Assembly: GCF_026212465.1 (NCBI RefSeq)
Contig: NC_080059.1
Location: 10,944,311 to 11,008,310 of the forward strand
DNA from: Amaranthus tricolor
Taxonomy: Eukaryota > Streptophyta > Magnoliopsida > Caryophyllales > Amaranthaceae
Direction: 5' to 3'
DNA: 64,000 bases
A model generated the notes under the pieces. That model searched no databases. It had not been told where the DNA came from and saw only the letters and a list, made by a program, of their open reading frames with translations. A program made the translations under genes and the position numbers. Positions 34,890 to 56,067 of this stretch are shown here, in pieces (the stretch's first letter is position 1; every line of letters begins with the position of its first letter).

Positions 34890-36837
34890 ATGTCATCGCT
34901 CAATCTCCGTCAGAAACAAACAGGTAAATAAATCAAAAACCCTAACATTCATTCATTTACTCATTCAATCTCAATAGAATTCAATTAAATCTCAATTTTT
35001 TTTTTTTTTTTTTTTTGCAGAATGCATAATCAGGATGTTGAATCTGAATCAACCTGTAAACACATCGACTGGAATGGCGAATGAAGAAATCTACAAGATC
35101 TTAATCTACGACAAATCCGCACAAGATATCTTATCGCCGTTAATTCACGTCAAAGACTTGCGTAAGCATGGCGTCACTCTCTTTTTCCTTATTGACAAAC
35201 CTCGTAAACCCATCCCTGATGTTCCCGCCGTTTACTTCATCCGTCCAACTCAGTCAAATATCCAACGCATCGTTTCGGATGCTTTAGTTCCACTGTACGA
35301 TACATTTCATCTCAATTTCACATCCTCAATTCCTCGCCCGTTATTGGAAGATCTGGCTTCAGGGTTACTGAAAAATGTGAATGATAACAACGTCGTTTCG
35401 AGGGTTTCAAAGGTACATGATCAGTATTTAGATTTTGTGACATTAGAAGATAATCTGTTTTCGCTTGCTTTCAGTAATTGTTATGTGCAATTGAATGATC
35501 CGAAAAGTGAGGAAAGGGAAATTAATGAGGTGATTGAGAAGATTGTGGATGGTTTGTTTTGTGTGCTGGTTACATTGGGGGTTGTACCGGTGATTCGTTG
35601 TCCACAAGGAGGGGCGGCTGAGATGGTTGCAGTGGCGTTGGATCAGAGAGTGAGGGATCATTTGTTGGCTAAGAACAATTTATTTAGTGAAGGAGGGAAT
35701 TTTGGGGCATCGTTTCAGAGACCAATTTTGTGTTTGTTTGATAGAAATTTTGAGTTGGCGATGGGTATTCAACATGACTTTAGGTACAAACCACTTGTTC
35801 ATGATGTAATGGGGTTGAGGCTGAATAAGGTCAATGTGAAGGGGGAGAAAGGTGGGACGAAGGCGTTTGAGTTAGATGGGGCGGATCCGTTTTGGGTAGC
35901 CAATGGAGGATTGGAGTTTCCTGAGGTGGCAGTTGAGATTGAGAATCAGTTGAATAACTATAAGAAGGATGTTGATGAGGTGAATAGGAGGACTGGAGGA
36001 ACGGGTGGGGCGGAGTTTGATGGGACTGATCTGATAGGGAATACAAAGCATTTGATGAGTGCAGTTAATTCGTTGCCGGAGTTGACCGAGAGGAAGCAAG
36101 TGATTGATAAGCATACGAATATTGCGACTGTTTTGTTGGGTGAGATTAAGGAGAGATCGCTTGATTCTTATGCTAAGAAAGAGTATGATATGATGGCCAG
36201 GGGGAGTATTGATTGGAATGAGCTGATGGGAGTACTCAAAGGGAAGGGGTCTAAGATGGATAAGCTTCGTTTTGCTATTATGTATCTTATTTCTGTCGAA
36301 GCTGTTCCACAATCTGAAGTAGAAATGGTGGAGAATGCGCTTAGGGAAGCTGAGATTGATACTAGCGCTTTTCAGTATGTGAAGAAGATAAAGTCGTTGA
36401 ATGTGGCCTTGACTTCTGCTAGTTCTGCTAGCAAAAGTAACTTAGTTGACTGGGCTGGGAATCTATTGGCTGCTGGGATGAAAAATCTGCTGTCAGGGAA
36501 CCGGCAGCTTGCATTGGCAAGGACTGTAGAAGCCTTGATGGAAGGCAAACCTAATCCTGATGTCGACTCTTATATGTTATTTGATCCTCGTACTCCCAAA
36601 TCTAGCTCTGGTAGCCACCTTAGAGGACCTTTCAAAGAGGCTATTGTATTCATGATTGGTGGTGGGAATTACATTGAAAATGCAAGTCTGCAAGAGCTTG
36701 CCTCCAATCAGCAGCCGGCCAAGCATATTATATATGGAACAACAGAGATTCTTACTGGAGCCGAGTTTGTTGATCAGCTTGCCTTGCTTGGAAAGAAGAT
36801 GGGATTTGGCGTTAACCCTGCTCCTTCAGCCCATTGA
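34890..36837 (+). CDS. SLY1: SLY1, Sec1/Munc18-family protein of ER-Golgi transport
   Basis: Exons 34890-34923 and 35021-36837 give 616 residues. The intron (97 bp, GTAAAT...a long T run...GCAG) splits codon 12. Exon 1 encodes MSSLNLRQKQT, joining to ECIIRMLNLNQPVN. This restores the N-terminal helix conserved in Sly1 proteins and is why I reject the ATG at 35035 as the start. The Sec1 domain fills nearly the whole chain: KILIYDKSAQDILSPL and VKDLRKHGVTLFFLIDK near the N-terminus, FDRNFELAMGIQHDFRYKPL at mid-chain, and KLRFAIMYLIS and EAIVFMIGGGNYIE near the end. Plant Sly1 is about 620-630 residues, so this is complete. By family knowledge it binds SYP81/SYP3-type syntaxins and promotes SNARE assembly for ER-Golgi fusion. 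It is intact, with no sign of decay. Confidence 0.97.
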
Positions 36838-39800
36838 CCAGTGTGAGTTGTTCATGTACTTTAAAAGTTCACTGACATGCTTGGTTTGTCCCATCCTTCA
36901 CCAGGAGAAGCCAAAGTGAGCGAGGAACCGAGTATACAAAGGATTGTTTGAAGCATTTATCATGGTTATATGCAGTAAAGTATTGGCTAACTTCTTGATA
37001 ATGTGTAAAATTGAGTAGATTTTGCTCTTGAATTCTGTTCTTTTAAGTATGTTTGTTGCATCTAAATGTTGATAAATTGCATATCATAAGTCTTTACTCA
37101 TAGCCTTTTCGTATTATCCGTGTATTCTATATATCTTGAATTGTTTTGATTCAAGTACTCTTACAATTACAATTTGAAGCATTTACGATGGTTCTTGTGG
37201 GTGTTACAGCTTTGTGAAATCCTCCATTATTCATTGTTTATTGCCTGTTTCTTCTAAAGTAGCATTTGCTCCTGATTTATCAACCCATTCGCGTTGAGCT
37301 GTGATCTCCGAGGTATTTAGTTTTTTAATGTGGTGTGTTTTATCATTGAAGATTTAGGGCTTTTATGTCTTATCAACAGTTCATCTACTATTCATAAACA
37401 CATTCATTTCTTTCATGTTTGTTGACACTCCGTTTTCCATTTCATGTTCTACAATATATCGAAAATCTCAGAAAGACCATCCTAATTAGACAGTATCCGA
37501 ATTCGTTACATTCCATCATCACCTATTTTTATTTCATCCTGTATGTTCTGGTGGTTTCCCTCGAATATTTACACCTTTGTTTTCGTAGTCTTTTTTCTAT
37601 GCGTGCAAGTCTGCTAGACAAAAGTGTTTGTGGGTTATGCATCTACTCAAGTTTCTTGGTTTTAGATTGAATCTGGGTTGCACTTACGTGTTCCACTGAT
37701 TGAAGAAACTGGTTTTGTAGATGACCGTTGGTGTTGACATACAATTCTTATGTAGTATGTAAATATAATATCACGCGCTCACACCAGTGAAACAAAGGTG
37801 TACAATGGGGTGGAGTTGCGCCTTCAAAAGTCTATGACCTGGCTCGTTTGTAGAGGGTCAAAAGGCACAGGGTAGGCTTTTATCAGGTCGGTTTTATATT
37901 ACTCACAATCTTCATTTATTTTACAGCAAAATTTATCGTGAAATGGACGCATATCTGCTACAACTCACATGTTTAGTTTCCATTTTAAAGTTTGAATTGC
38001 ATATTTTGAATCTTGAAACAGGCATTTTAAGTCTGACAAACTTAAACCATTGAAATAAGGCATTCTAAGTCTTAAAATGTATATTTCACAGTTGGAGAAG
38101 GTAAGTAAAGTATAAAATTAAGGGTTGGAGTAGGGGTTTTAAAAGTTAGAATTGACATTTTAAGTGGTTGAATGTGTGTTTTAAGGGTTGAAGTTGATAG
38201 CTAATAAATTAAATTAAACCTCTGGGGAAGGAAGATTGAGGTTTCACAGTTGGAGTAGGTAAGTAAAGTATAAAATTAAGGGTTGGAGTAGGGGTTTTAA
38301 AAGTTAGAATTGACATTTTAAGTGGTTGAATGTGTGTTTTCTAAGGGCTATATTTGGCTTTTTAAGTCTTGAAATGAATGTTTAAGGCTTGAATTCGACA
38401 ATTATATAATTTTTTGGTTGCACGCTAGAGGCGACCGCATACAAATTTTTGTGTTATTTTTTAACAAGTCTTGTATGACCATGAGACGGGCCCATACAAG
38501 CAGCCCATTAGTAAAGTAAGCATTAAAAAACAATGATATTCGAATTCACACTTGTATAAGAAGCAGTTTTTTATTTTAAATAATTTGGGCTGACTCAATT
38601 GAAGTCATTTTACGGTAAGACGACCTTAATAAAGAATTAGCATTATTTTAATGGCTTAAGATGATGGGATTATGGAAATCGATTAGATGGAAAATTATTT
38701 TCAATGACTGATGGGCCTACTAGCTCTGAATGATTTACTTAGTATAATATTATTCGTTTTGGGCTTACCCTACACGGATTTGTCTTTGGACAATTTCCTT
38801 AAAGGTCTCGTATTAATTTGGAGTTAGATCATATATACTTGTCAACCAGTATGTGTCTTGAGAGACCGTCTCTTTGAGAGACGACTTCCAAAGTTTAATC
38901 TAATTTACAAAATTACTTACTATGGGCATGCATTTCACAAAAATACCTACTATAATTTTTAGTAGGTATTTGAAACTAATTTAGTAGGTATTTGAACTAG
39001 CCTTTTTAGTAGGTATTTTTCGTAGGCATTTGAACTAGAAGTATGTTCATGGGTAATGATTAGTGGGGGAAGATGGATGAAGATTAATTGACATTTTTAG
39101 GATTTTGGTTAAAAGATACTAGAATGGAGTGGGTAGGATTGAATTAAATATATAAAGAAAAGGACGAGGGAGTATTTGATGAGGATAATTAAGTTTAGGT
39201 ATAATTTATTTATTTAACCTAAAAATTAGAGGTTATAATTATGGCTTTTAAAAAATTGAGTTTATAAGGGTATAAGAGTTAAAATTATAGAAAAAAAATA
39301 GAAATTGAATAATTAGGATGTAGTGACCTAAAAAGAAAATGAAATATTTATTCTGAACTAGAGGGAGTATTTTATGTGGTATGACAATGTTATTTGAGCT
39401 TTTACCATTGTGAACCATCATCCTATTGTCAAATTTTTTCTTTTAGTCATGATTGTTTTTGAAAGATTTTCCTAGAAAAGTAGTTCTACTAGTATTTGAA
39501 TGCTTCATTAGAAAATTGTAGATCATTAATCCAAATGAAAGTTATTTGAAAAGCAATATTAATGGATGTAATACCTCTGTAATTCACTAATTTGCAATAT
39601 GATCAAAGATATGCAAAGCTATTCTTTTCCCCATCAAAAATACTTCATATTTAAGCGTACAAAGAAACGTGTTTTAACTAGAAAATTTACCCATAAATAT
39701 ACGTTAAGTTTGTATTTTGTTCATGTAATATATTAATAAAAGATTGAATCAAATTGCACAACACATGCAAAACAAGTAATTTTGTACACATAGGCAGCAT

Positions 39801-40152
39801 AAGGAAAATTAGCACAATTATTATTATGCCTTAGTCTTAGACCTCAATAATGAATAAATTTGAAGTATGTAGGTTGATCTTGATCATCATCATCATCATC
39901 ATCAAAAGTATGACAAATTAATTATTACATTTATACAAAATTTTTCAAGTTGGCAAAATGCAGAACTTGATTGCTGCCGACCCAAATGGGGCTTTAGATT
40001 GTACTATTGTTAATTAAAAGGGAGTGTAGGAATAAATAAACAAAATATTATAACTTGCTTAGAAAAATAGAAAACCCATGTCTCCTTGTGTTGTAACAAC
40101 ACATATTCCTAGCCTCTATCCTCCCTTTCCGACATTCATAAAATTGTGTCAT
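36838..40152. other. Intergenic DNA between two convergent genes
   Basis: It holds the SLY1 3' UTR (at least to about 37080) and that of the H+-ATPase (below 40153). Also present: a recent tandem duplication (38084-38340), a MITE-like piece near 38455-38640 ('cttgtatgaccatgagacgg'), a 'tcttgagagaccgtctctttgagaga' end near 38858, and (ATC)8 at about 39882-39904. No gene seen. Confidence 0.5.
38084..38340. repeat. 158-bp tandem duplication
   Basis: 38084-38182 and 38242-38340 (99 bp each) differ at one base I can see (GAGAAG versus GAGTAG). The period is 158 bp, and the remaining 59 bp is not repeated a second time. The near-identity means the duplication is recent. Confidence 0.9.
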
Positions 40153-49672
<9,520 letters not shown>

Positions 49673-49763
49673 TACCACCTAAAAACGACTCAGTGAGTCG
49701 TTAACTCGGCTTCAACTTAGGAACACAAAAAAACTACAATTAAAAAAGAAAAAAATATTAAAG

Positions 49764-49784
49764 CTAGGTAGAAAATAGAGTCAT
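49764..49784 (-). promoter_or_regulatory. Six-codon upstream ORF in the H+-ATPase leader
   Basis: ATGACTCTATTTTCTACCTAG encodes MTLFST and ends 91 bases before the main ATG. It is the only ATG between the predicted transcription start (about 49875) and the main start. Short uORFs of five to nine codons are known in leaders of tobacco plasma-membrane H+-ATPase genes (pma1, pma3), where they modulate translation. A function here is inference. Confidence 0.6.
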
Positions 49785-49903
49785 TGGAATTAATAAGAAG
49801 GGAGAAGAAAATGAATGGAGGAAGAAGAAGATTAAAAGAATATGAAGTTCTTTTATGGAATGGAAATGGAGATGGGAATGGGAAGAAAGGAAGGTTAAGA
49901 ATA

Positions 49904-49911
49904 TATTTATA
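49904..49911 (-). promoter_or_regulatory. Probable TATA box of the H+-ATPase gene
   Basis: TATAAATA on the minus strand, about 230 bases before the start codon. It would place transcription start near 49875 and give a leader of about 200 nt. The DNA just downstream (49800-49875) is strongly CT-rich on the coding strand, as often seen in leaders of highly expressed plant genes. Confidence 0.6.
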
Positions 49912-50859
49912 GTAACAGTAACGCTAAAGATTAAAAAGGTGGAGCCCACTTGATTTATGCTTTATTGCTTTATGCGCTGCCGATGCATTCTCAATCTCCC
50001 AATTTGGTTGGGTTTCACTCTCACTATATGCTCTTTTACCCACGTCTATTATCTACTACTATTACCATCCGGATTTTATTAATTGTTACGGTTCTTCTAG
50101 CAATTATTGTTCATCAATTTATATATAGTTTTCTTTGTATATAATGTAAAATATACTTAAGTATGATTTTGTTTGATTCATTTTAATGCGTATTTTCATA
50201 ATATTAATTTTTATAATTTTTTTATCATATGAAATTAAAAATATTAAAGATTAAAATCGTGCATTGTATAGTATGAAAAAAGAATTATAGCAACTATTAA
50301 AAACCAGAGAAAGTAGAATACTATATCTCTCTTATTTTGCATCAGTTGTAAAATAAATAATAAAGGATAAAATAAGTGATTAAAATGATAGAAGTATAAT
50401 TTTGTGGATAAAAATTTTAAAAAAAATAGTGTGAGACTATTGGCAAAAGAGGAAATGGTGCAAAATTAATGAGACAAATTTAAATAAAAAGTGATAAAAA
50501 TAAAATAGACATAGAAATAAAAAGTAATTGTTTTTTATTTAAGTAAAAGTAATAGAGTCATATCAAAAAAATGTAGTTAAATACTCTGTTTGTCTCTTTG
50601 AAAATAAATCTTTTTATGTCTGGTGAACGTTGTGTATTTATGATAAAATTAGTGTCTAGTTCATTTATTTGCGCTATTTTTTTATATTTGAAATAATCTA
50701 TTATTTTCATTAATATTATCTATATATTTTAACTTTTTTTTAATTTAATCTGTGTAATTTAATCTCTCTTTTTATTTATTATCAAATATCTATCTTTTTT
50801 CTTAAAAACAACTCATTTATTGTTTGATGGTAATTTATTCCCTTTGCTTTCTTCACTTT
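49912..50859. other. Upstream region of the H+-ATPase gene
   Basis: AT-rich. 50165-50290 has the internal phrases of the Stowaway-like family ('gtttgattcattttaatgcg'), so it is probably an old copy. No other gene seen. Confidence 0.4.
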
Positions 50860-51061
50860 TGGAGAGTTAGGGAAGACGTGCTCGATCTGTTATTAAGGAT
50901 TGCAAATCGTTTTCTTTAAGTAACTCTAGTAGCACCAAATCTAGAGCATACATTTTCCACAGACTAACTTTTTTTATTCAAAAGAATGTGGGTGCTCAGC
51001 TTGTTGTTCAACTATGAAATGGAATAATAATAATAATAATAATAATAACAATAATAATAAC

Positions 51062-51120
<59 letters not shown>
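50860..51120 (+). mobile_element. 3' end of a LINE-like element (copy 1), 5'-truncated
   Basis: 'taactctagtagcaccaaat', 'cagactaactttttttattc' and 'gtgggtgctcagcttgttg' match the end of copy 2 at 55873-55950. It ends in (AAT)n (51024-51120). The poly-Asn open frame over this tract is an artefact. Confidence 0.75.
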
Positions 51121-51122
<2 letters not shown>

Positions 51123-51150
51123 GAAACTTTTACACAAAAAAAAATAATAG

Positions 51151-51639
51151 GGAAATTTCATGTGGTAACCCTGATGTTTTGGGTTATTCACGTGGTAACC
51201 AAAACTTAAAAAAAATCCACATAGTAACCCTGAAGTTTACCAAACATTAATTTCGAAGCTTTAAGGGTGCCGTACATTTATTTATATGACTCACCATTTC
51301 AATTGTCATCAGTTTCAATCTTTTCCCTCAAAATATAAACCCTAACTCTACTATGTTAGAATTTGGGTGAAAAAATATGATTTGGATGAAAGATGATAGA
51401 GTTGGGGTTTATGTTTTGGGGGAAAAGGTTGAAACTGATGACATTTGAAATGGTGAGTCGCATAAATAGGCGTACACTAGCCTTAAAGCTTCGAAATTAA
51501 CGTTTGCTAACGTTTTTATGCGCAAAAAGGTCACGGTGGAACAATTTGGTAAACCTCAGGGTTACCGTGTGGATTTTTTTAAAAGTTTTGGTTACCACAT
51601 GGAAAACCCAAAACCTTAGGGTTACCACGTGAAATTTCC
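51151..51639. mobile_element. 489-bp foldback MITE, MULE-like, inside an (AAT)n tract
   Basis: Left GGAAATTTCATGTGGTAACC and right (reverse complement) GGAAATTTCACGTGGTAACC. The arms continue about 230 bp ('ggtttatgttttggg' / 'tcaaaatataaacccta'). Trinucleotide repeat lies on both sides (51024-51120 and 51640-51674), so it inserted in or beside the microsatellite tail of copy 1. Confidence 0.85.
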
Positions 51640-51693
51640 ATAATAATAATAATAACAATAATAATAATAATAAGGAGGAGGAGGAGGAGGATG
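51640..51693. repeat. (AAT)n then (GGA)n microsatellite
   Basis: About eleven AAT units with one AAC, followed by six GGA units. It forms the junction between the MITE and LINE-like copy 2. Confidence 0.85.
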
Positions 51694-52084
51694 GCCCATC
51701 TCGTGGTTTGATTCTCAATGTGGACAAGACTGAATTTTTCTGGCCTAGGGAGGATCCTAGGAGTAGAGAACATGTCTTCCCACCCAACATATCTCGACCT
51801 CATGCCGGAGTAAAACTTCTTGGCGGGCCTGTGAGTATAGATCGTACCTTTTGCCATGAATTTTCTATGAAGAGGGTTTCTAAAACCATTGGGCTCATGA
51901 CAGCTGTCAGCAAAACTCTATGACCCACAATGTGAACTTCTCCTTCTCTGCAACTGTGCAGGGGTTGGTAGGTTATCTTACGCGTTGAGGACTTGCCCCT
52001 CAGATTCGTTTGGGGATGCACAGGTTAAGTTTGATCTTGTCTTGTGCGCTTCCTTGGAGAATATTGTTGCAACTTCGGGATCGG
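51694..52084 (+). pseudogene. LINE-like pol, copy 2, part 1 (reverse transcriptase end)
   Basis: GLILNVDKTEFFWPREDPRS and ISRPHAGVKLLGGPVSID, followed in other frames by VGRLSYALRTCP and LCASLENIVATSGS. These match the post-catalytic RT region of a plant non-LTR element family I know only as 'reverse transcriptase domain-containing' proteins. 5'-truncated, with frameshifts. Interrupted at 52084 by a solo LTR. Confidence 0.75.
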
Positions 52085-54952
52085 TGTAACAACCCATCTT
52101 TCTAATAAGAATAGGTTTGCGGAAATAACCTTTAAGACGGTTGTCACATACTTTTTAAAAGATTAAAACTTAAATATGAACCTCATAAACTTCAAAATAA
52201 AATCTTAAGGGTTCTAAAAAAACAAAAATCTTATGTTAAATGTAAGAGTCAGTATAAGAGGAAAAGTCCTAGAGTCTACTCTTACACTTCCAGCCCACAC
52301 CATAGTTATCATGTAATCATTCACCATCTGTATGAAAATATAAAACCACAATTAGTGGTGAGTAACTAAATGTCCTTTCCAATCATAAAACATATAACAA
52401 TATCATCTCCAATTACAAAGAAGTTTAAACAGTTATCAATTAGTTATATGAATATATAAATCCAACTTAAAACCAGTAAACGAGTGAAAAAAAAAATTTT
52501 AAACAATTACAGCTTTCAAACAGCATAAATTTCATAAATTAATTTTAATAACTTAGTAAATCAAATAAGTATGGTTTCACAAATTCCAAAACATAATTAA
52601 CAAGTAGAGAAGGAACGAACGCCGGTGTTAGATGCCCACAAGATGACCTTACACTAACACCTCCTAAGATTTATCGGGTGACCCTAGTCTGTAAAATAGA
52701 CCTGTTTAAGAATGGCCAATTATCCCCTAGCAGTGGATGCCTCCTTTGCTTTACACCACTGGGTACCGAGACAACAACAATTAACCCAGGCATATATAAA
52801 TATCATCAGTAGCATGTTCTAACAATTTAGAGATGCCAAAATAGCCCTTACACTCTTATGGCTCCTTACTCGCACAAAATGTATCAATCGTAAAACTTTA
52901 TTTATAAAATCAACATCGAAAATATTTATGAGATGCCAAATAGGCCTCACTCTCAAAATCAACATCAAAATACTTGACTCAAATATACTTTTTAAATAAA
53001 ATTATTTTTAAAATATAATATTTTTCAACTAATAAATTTCAGTTTTTATATAAATACTAAAACTAATGTTGTGAGTAATGTCTGAATTTAGGAATAAAGT
53101 TAACTTCAAATTTGACCTAGTCAATAAAAATTAACCCAATTATAAATCTTGGCAAAGAAGTATCGATGAAAGTGTTATTCTACTCAAAAGTACAAATGCG
53201 TTAACAATACTCCTAACATCTCAAAAAATAACAATACAATTAAAAGTTTATCAAGTCTCAAAATAAAAATAATAATAACATCCAATTTTGGTCTAATATA
53301 ATTTTATCCATAACTAAAATAATAACCAAGTTCATCCCTATCGTTAGACAAATTGCCAAACTATCCAATTAAAAGTTAACGTTGACATCACTAATTTAGA
53401 TGTAAAAATAAATAAATAAATATATAAATAAAGTAAGAGCTAATTAGCCTACGGTCTCAATTTCAACAAACTAAATACTCCCTTCTATTCACCACAAATG
53501 TTTCATTTGCTTTATACACTATATCCAATGCACTTATTCAATCCTTAATATCTCTAATTGTGCATAATTAATAATTATGAAAAGTTGATATAAATAATTT
53601 TTGCATTGAGACGAATCAAAAAAAATCACACTTAACTATATTTTAACTTATAGATTAATAATAAAATGCAAATTAAGAATAAGAGATAAACAGTGCTCAA
53701 AAAGTAAATAGTACACTTGTAGAGAATAGGAGGGAATAGCATATTATTTCCATCTTATCAATACTTGTTAGTTAATTTCACTAACTTAATTAGTTCCACC
53801 ATTTTTGTTATGATAATAAGCACTATCCTAGTTCTACCTTTTATATACTCAATCTACTTCCACCATTCTAACTAATTGCTTCTACGAATTCTTACTAAAT
53901 AATTTTACCAATCTATTTCTATTATTAGATTATCATTTACATTTTAATTTACTCTCAACACTCATCATAAAACTTAGCAAGAAATGCTATCTTTTGTCTC
54001 AATTGATCCTTAACACAACTAAGTAACCGTAGTAATCAATATGGAAAATATCAACTTAACTGTTCCTTCTGTTGATTGGCCATAATAAGAAAAATTATAT
54101 TTTATATTTTGACCTCGAGAAATATTATAACTTGCATAAAAATAATATATATTTTTTTATTCTTTTATATGGCTAATCTTCCATATAATAAAAAAATAAA
54201 TGTGAATTAAGAAAAGAGAGCGTCAATTAGTTACCTTTATATGGATAATTAAAGTAGATATAGAGAATTAAATAATAGCCTTAAAAACATAACAACCCTC
54301 CAAAATCCTTATATATAAATAATTTCTTCAACCCAAATATATCATCTCTAAATATTCTTCAACCTTCTTTTGCAGTTGCTTGTTACCAAATTAGTAGATA
54401 AAGAATAACTAATTTTTTTATGTTATTAAACCAATAACCATATTATAATATATGAAATAGGAAGAACAAGAGTTTTGTGTTCCAAACATAAGAATGCCGT
54501 GGCATTCTTTATTCTTTTGATTTTCTTGCTAAGCAATTCATCCAACCCCATTATATTAAATAATATGTGATAAGTTGGAAGTTTTTTTTTTATTAATTAA
54601 ATAATGAAGTTTAATTTTGATATTATTATGCTTAATTAGGAGTATTAAGGGGAATATGACGTGAAAGGTTTCTATTATATAATTAAACTTATTACCATAA
54701 TTTAGTTAATTATGAACTAAGTAGATACTACACTTACTATTCATAAACCAATTTAGTTAATTAGTTATTTATTGTCTACTAACAATAAATTTAGTTAGCC
54801 TCTAAACTAAATGGGAGTATGAGACTATTATATTAATTTTACCCACTTTAAAATATAATGTTTTTAGTTAAAAGTAATTTATGTTTATTACGAAATATTA
54901 TATCACGACAAACTAAAATTATAAAGCTTACCCAAAATTTCGGGGTGTTACA
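52085..54952 (-). mobile_element. 2.9-kb solo LTR (Ty3/gypsy-type), inserted in the LINE-like element
   Basis: Read on the minus strand it begins TGTAACACCCCGAAATTTTG, the usual start of plant chromovirus LTRs, and ends GGGTTGTTACA. The flanks ATCGG and ACCGG match at 4 of 5 if one base is shared with the end. The LINE reading is split precisely here and resumes at 54953. No internal domains. It contains a Stowaway-like MITE at 53478-53735. Confidence 0.82.
53478..53735. mobile_element. Stowaway-like MITE nested in the solo LTR
   Basis: CTCCCTTCTATTCACC at the left, and AGAATAGGAGGGA at the right (reverse complement TCCCTCCTATTCT). TA lies on each side, as expected for Tc1/mariner-type MITEs. 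Confidence 0.75.
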
Positions 54953-55990
54953 CCGGGGTTTGGGGAATGACAATGGAGGTTAGTCACCCATCCGATCAAA
55001 ATGGGTGGCCTTGGTATCTACTCGGCAGGTGATGTTATTAATTATGCCTTCCTTACTCCTCATCTCCAAACCAACTCACTCCAAATTATGATCTTGGCCA
55101 ATAGTGATCTCTCTTCTCAGGGCCCCACTTTTGAACGGATCTTTGATGTCTTCTGTGTTTTATGTGGGTCCAATGATTTTTTCTCTCAATGATGGATTCG
55201 TTGCCCCCCAAATGATGAAAAAGAATAGCCTTGCATCTAACTACATGCTCACCCCAATACAAGTTGCAATTCTTAGTTCCACTCAGGAACCACATGCAGA
55301 GGATTTTCTGCTAACCATCCCCATTGATGGCTTGGGCCAAAAGATAAATCCTCGTCAATTTTGGTCTATTCTATGTTATCGGCTCACCATTCCCTTGTTT
55401 GCCGAGGATAGTTTATACCCCAGCTGCAACACCGCCAAGATGGATGTAGGGGGGATCATGCAGTTCATTGCTCAAGTGCGATTGGCGTGAAGTTTCGACA
55501 TAATTTGGTTCAAGACATGCTCGTAGATATCTGCTGCAAAGCTGGAGTTTCCATTCGTAAGGAGGCACCTTTAGGGTTTTTGTCGGAGGCAGGGAAAGAT
55601 CTTAGGCCAGCCAATCTCCTTCTATTTAACTGGTTTCATGGTAAAGATACGTGTGTGGATGTTACTAGAGGATCGCCTTTTGCCGGAACGGGGGTCTCCT
55701 CATGGGCTCCTAGTGCTTCTTTAGCCAATGCCGCAAAAAGAAAGAGGAAGAAGTACACGGCGAAGTGTGAGGAGAATGGCTATAAATGCATTCCATTTGC
55801 TTTCTCCACCTTTGGCGAGTTAGGCGAAAATGCGCTCATCCTGTTATCAACGATCTCATCATTTTCATTGAGTAACTCAAGTAGCACCAAAACTAAGCCA
55901 AACATCTTTCTAGACTAACTTTTTGTATTCAAAAGGAGGTGGGTGCTCAACTTGTTGCTCGGCTTCCTATCAACTTTTTGTAAAGTTCCT
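54953..55990 (+). pseudogene. LINE-like pol, copy 2, part 2 (C-terminal domains)
   Basis: GFGEWQWRLVTHPIKMGGLG, IYSAGDVINYAFL, then EPHAEDFLLTIPIDGLGQKI, and a broken zinc knuckle (YPSCNTA in place of CPxC..., then the H-x-C half in another frame). After that come FRHNLVQDMLVDICCKAGV, LRPANLLLFNWFHGKDTCVD and IQKEVGAQLVARLP near the end. The RPA-LL..W..GKDTCVDVT stretch has the look of a PD-(D/E)XK nuclease with Asp changed to Asn. That is inference. Several frameshifts and stops: dead. Confidence 0.75.
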
Positions 55991-56028
55991 CTCTATGAAA
56001 TGAAATATTATTATTAATAAAAAAATAA

Positions 56029-56032
<4 letters not shown>

Positions 56033-56067
<35 letters not shown>
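56033..56067 (+). repeat. (AAT)n tail of LINE-like copy 2
   Basis: About eleven AAT units following the 3' UTR-like stretch 'cctctctatgaaatgaaata'. Together with copy 1 this shows that the family ends in an AAT microsatellite. Confidence 0.85.

Noticed and set aside
35872..36312. Long minus-strand frames over SLY1 and plus-strand frames over the H+-ATPase
   Set aside because: They are shadows of the real coding strand, with no domains.
35035..36837. SLY1 starting at the ATG at 35035
   Set aside because: The short upstream exon (34890-34923) with a proper intron restores the conserved N-terminus RQKQTECIIRMLNLN.
51014..51250. Poly-asparagine protein
   Set aside because: It is only an (AAT)n microsatellite read in frame.
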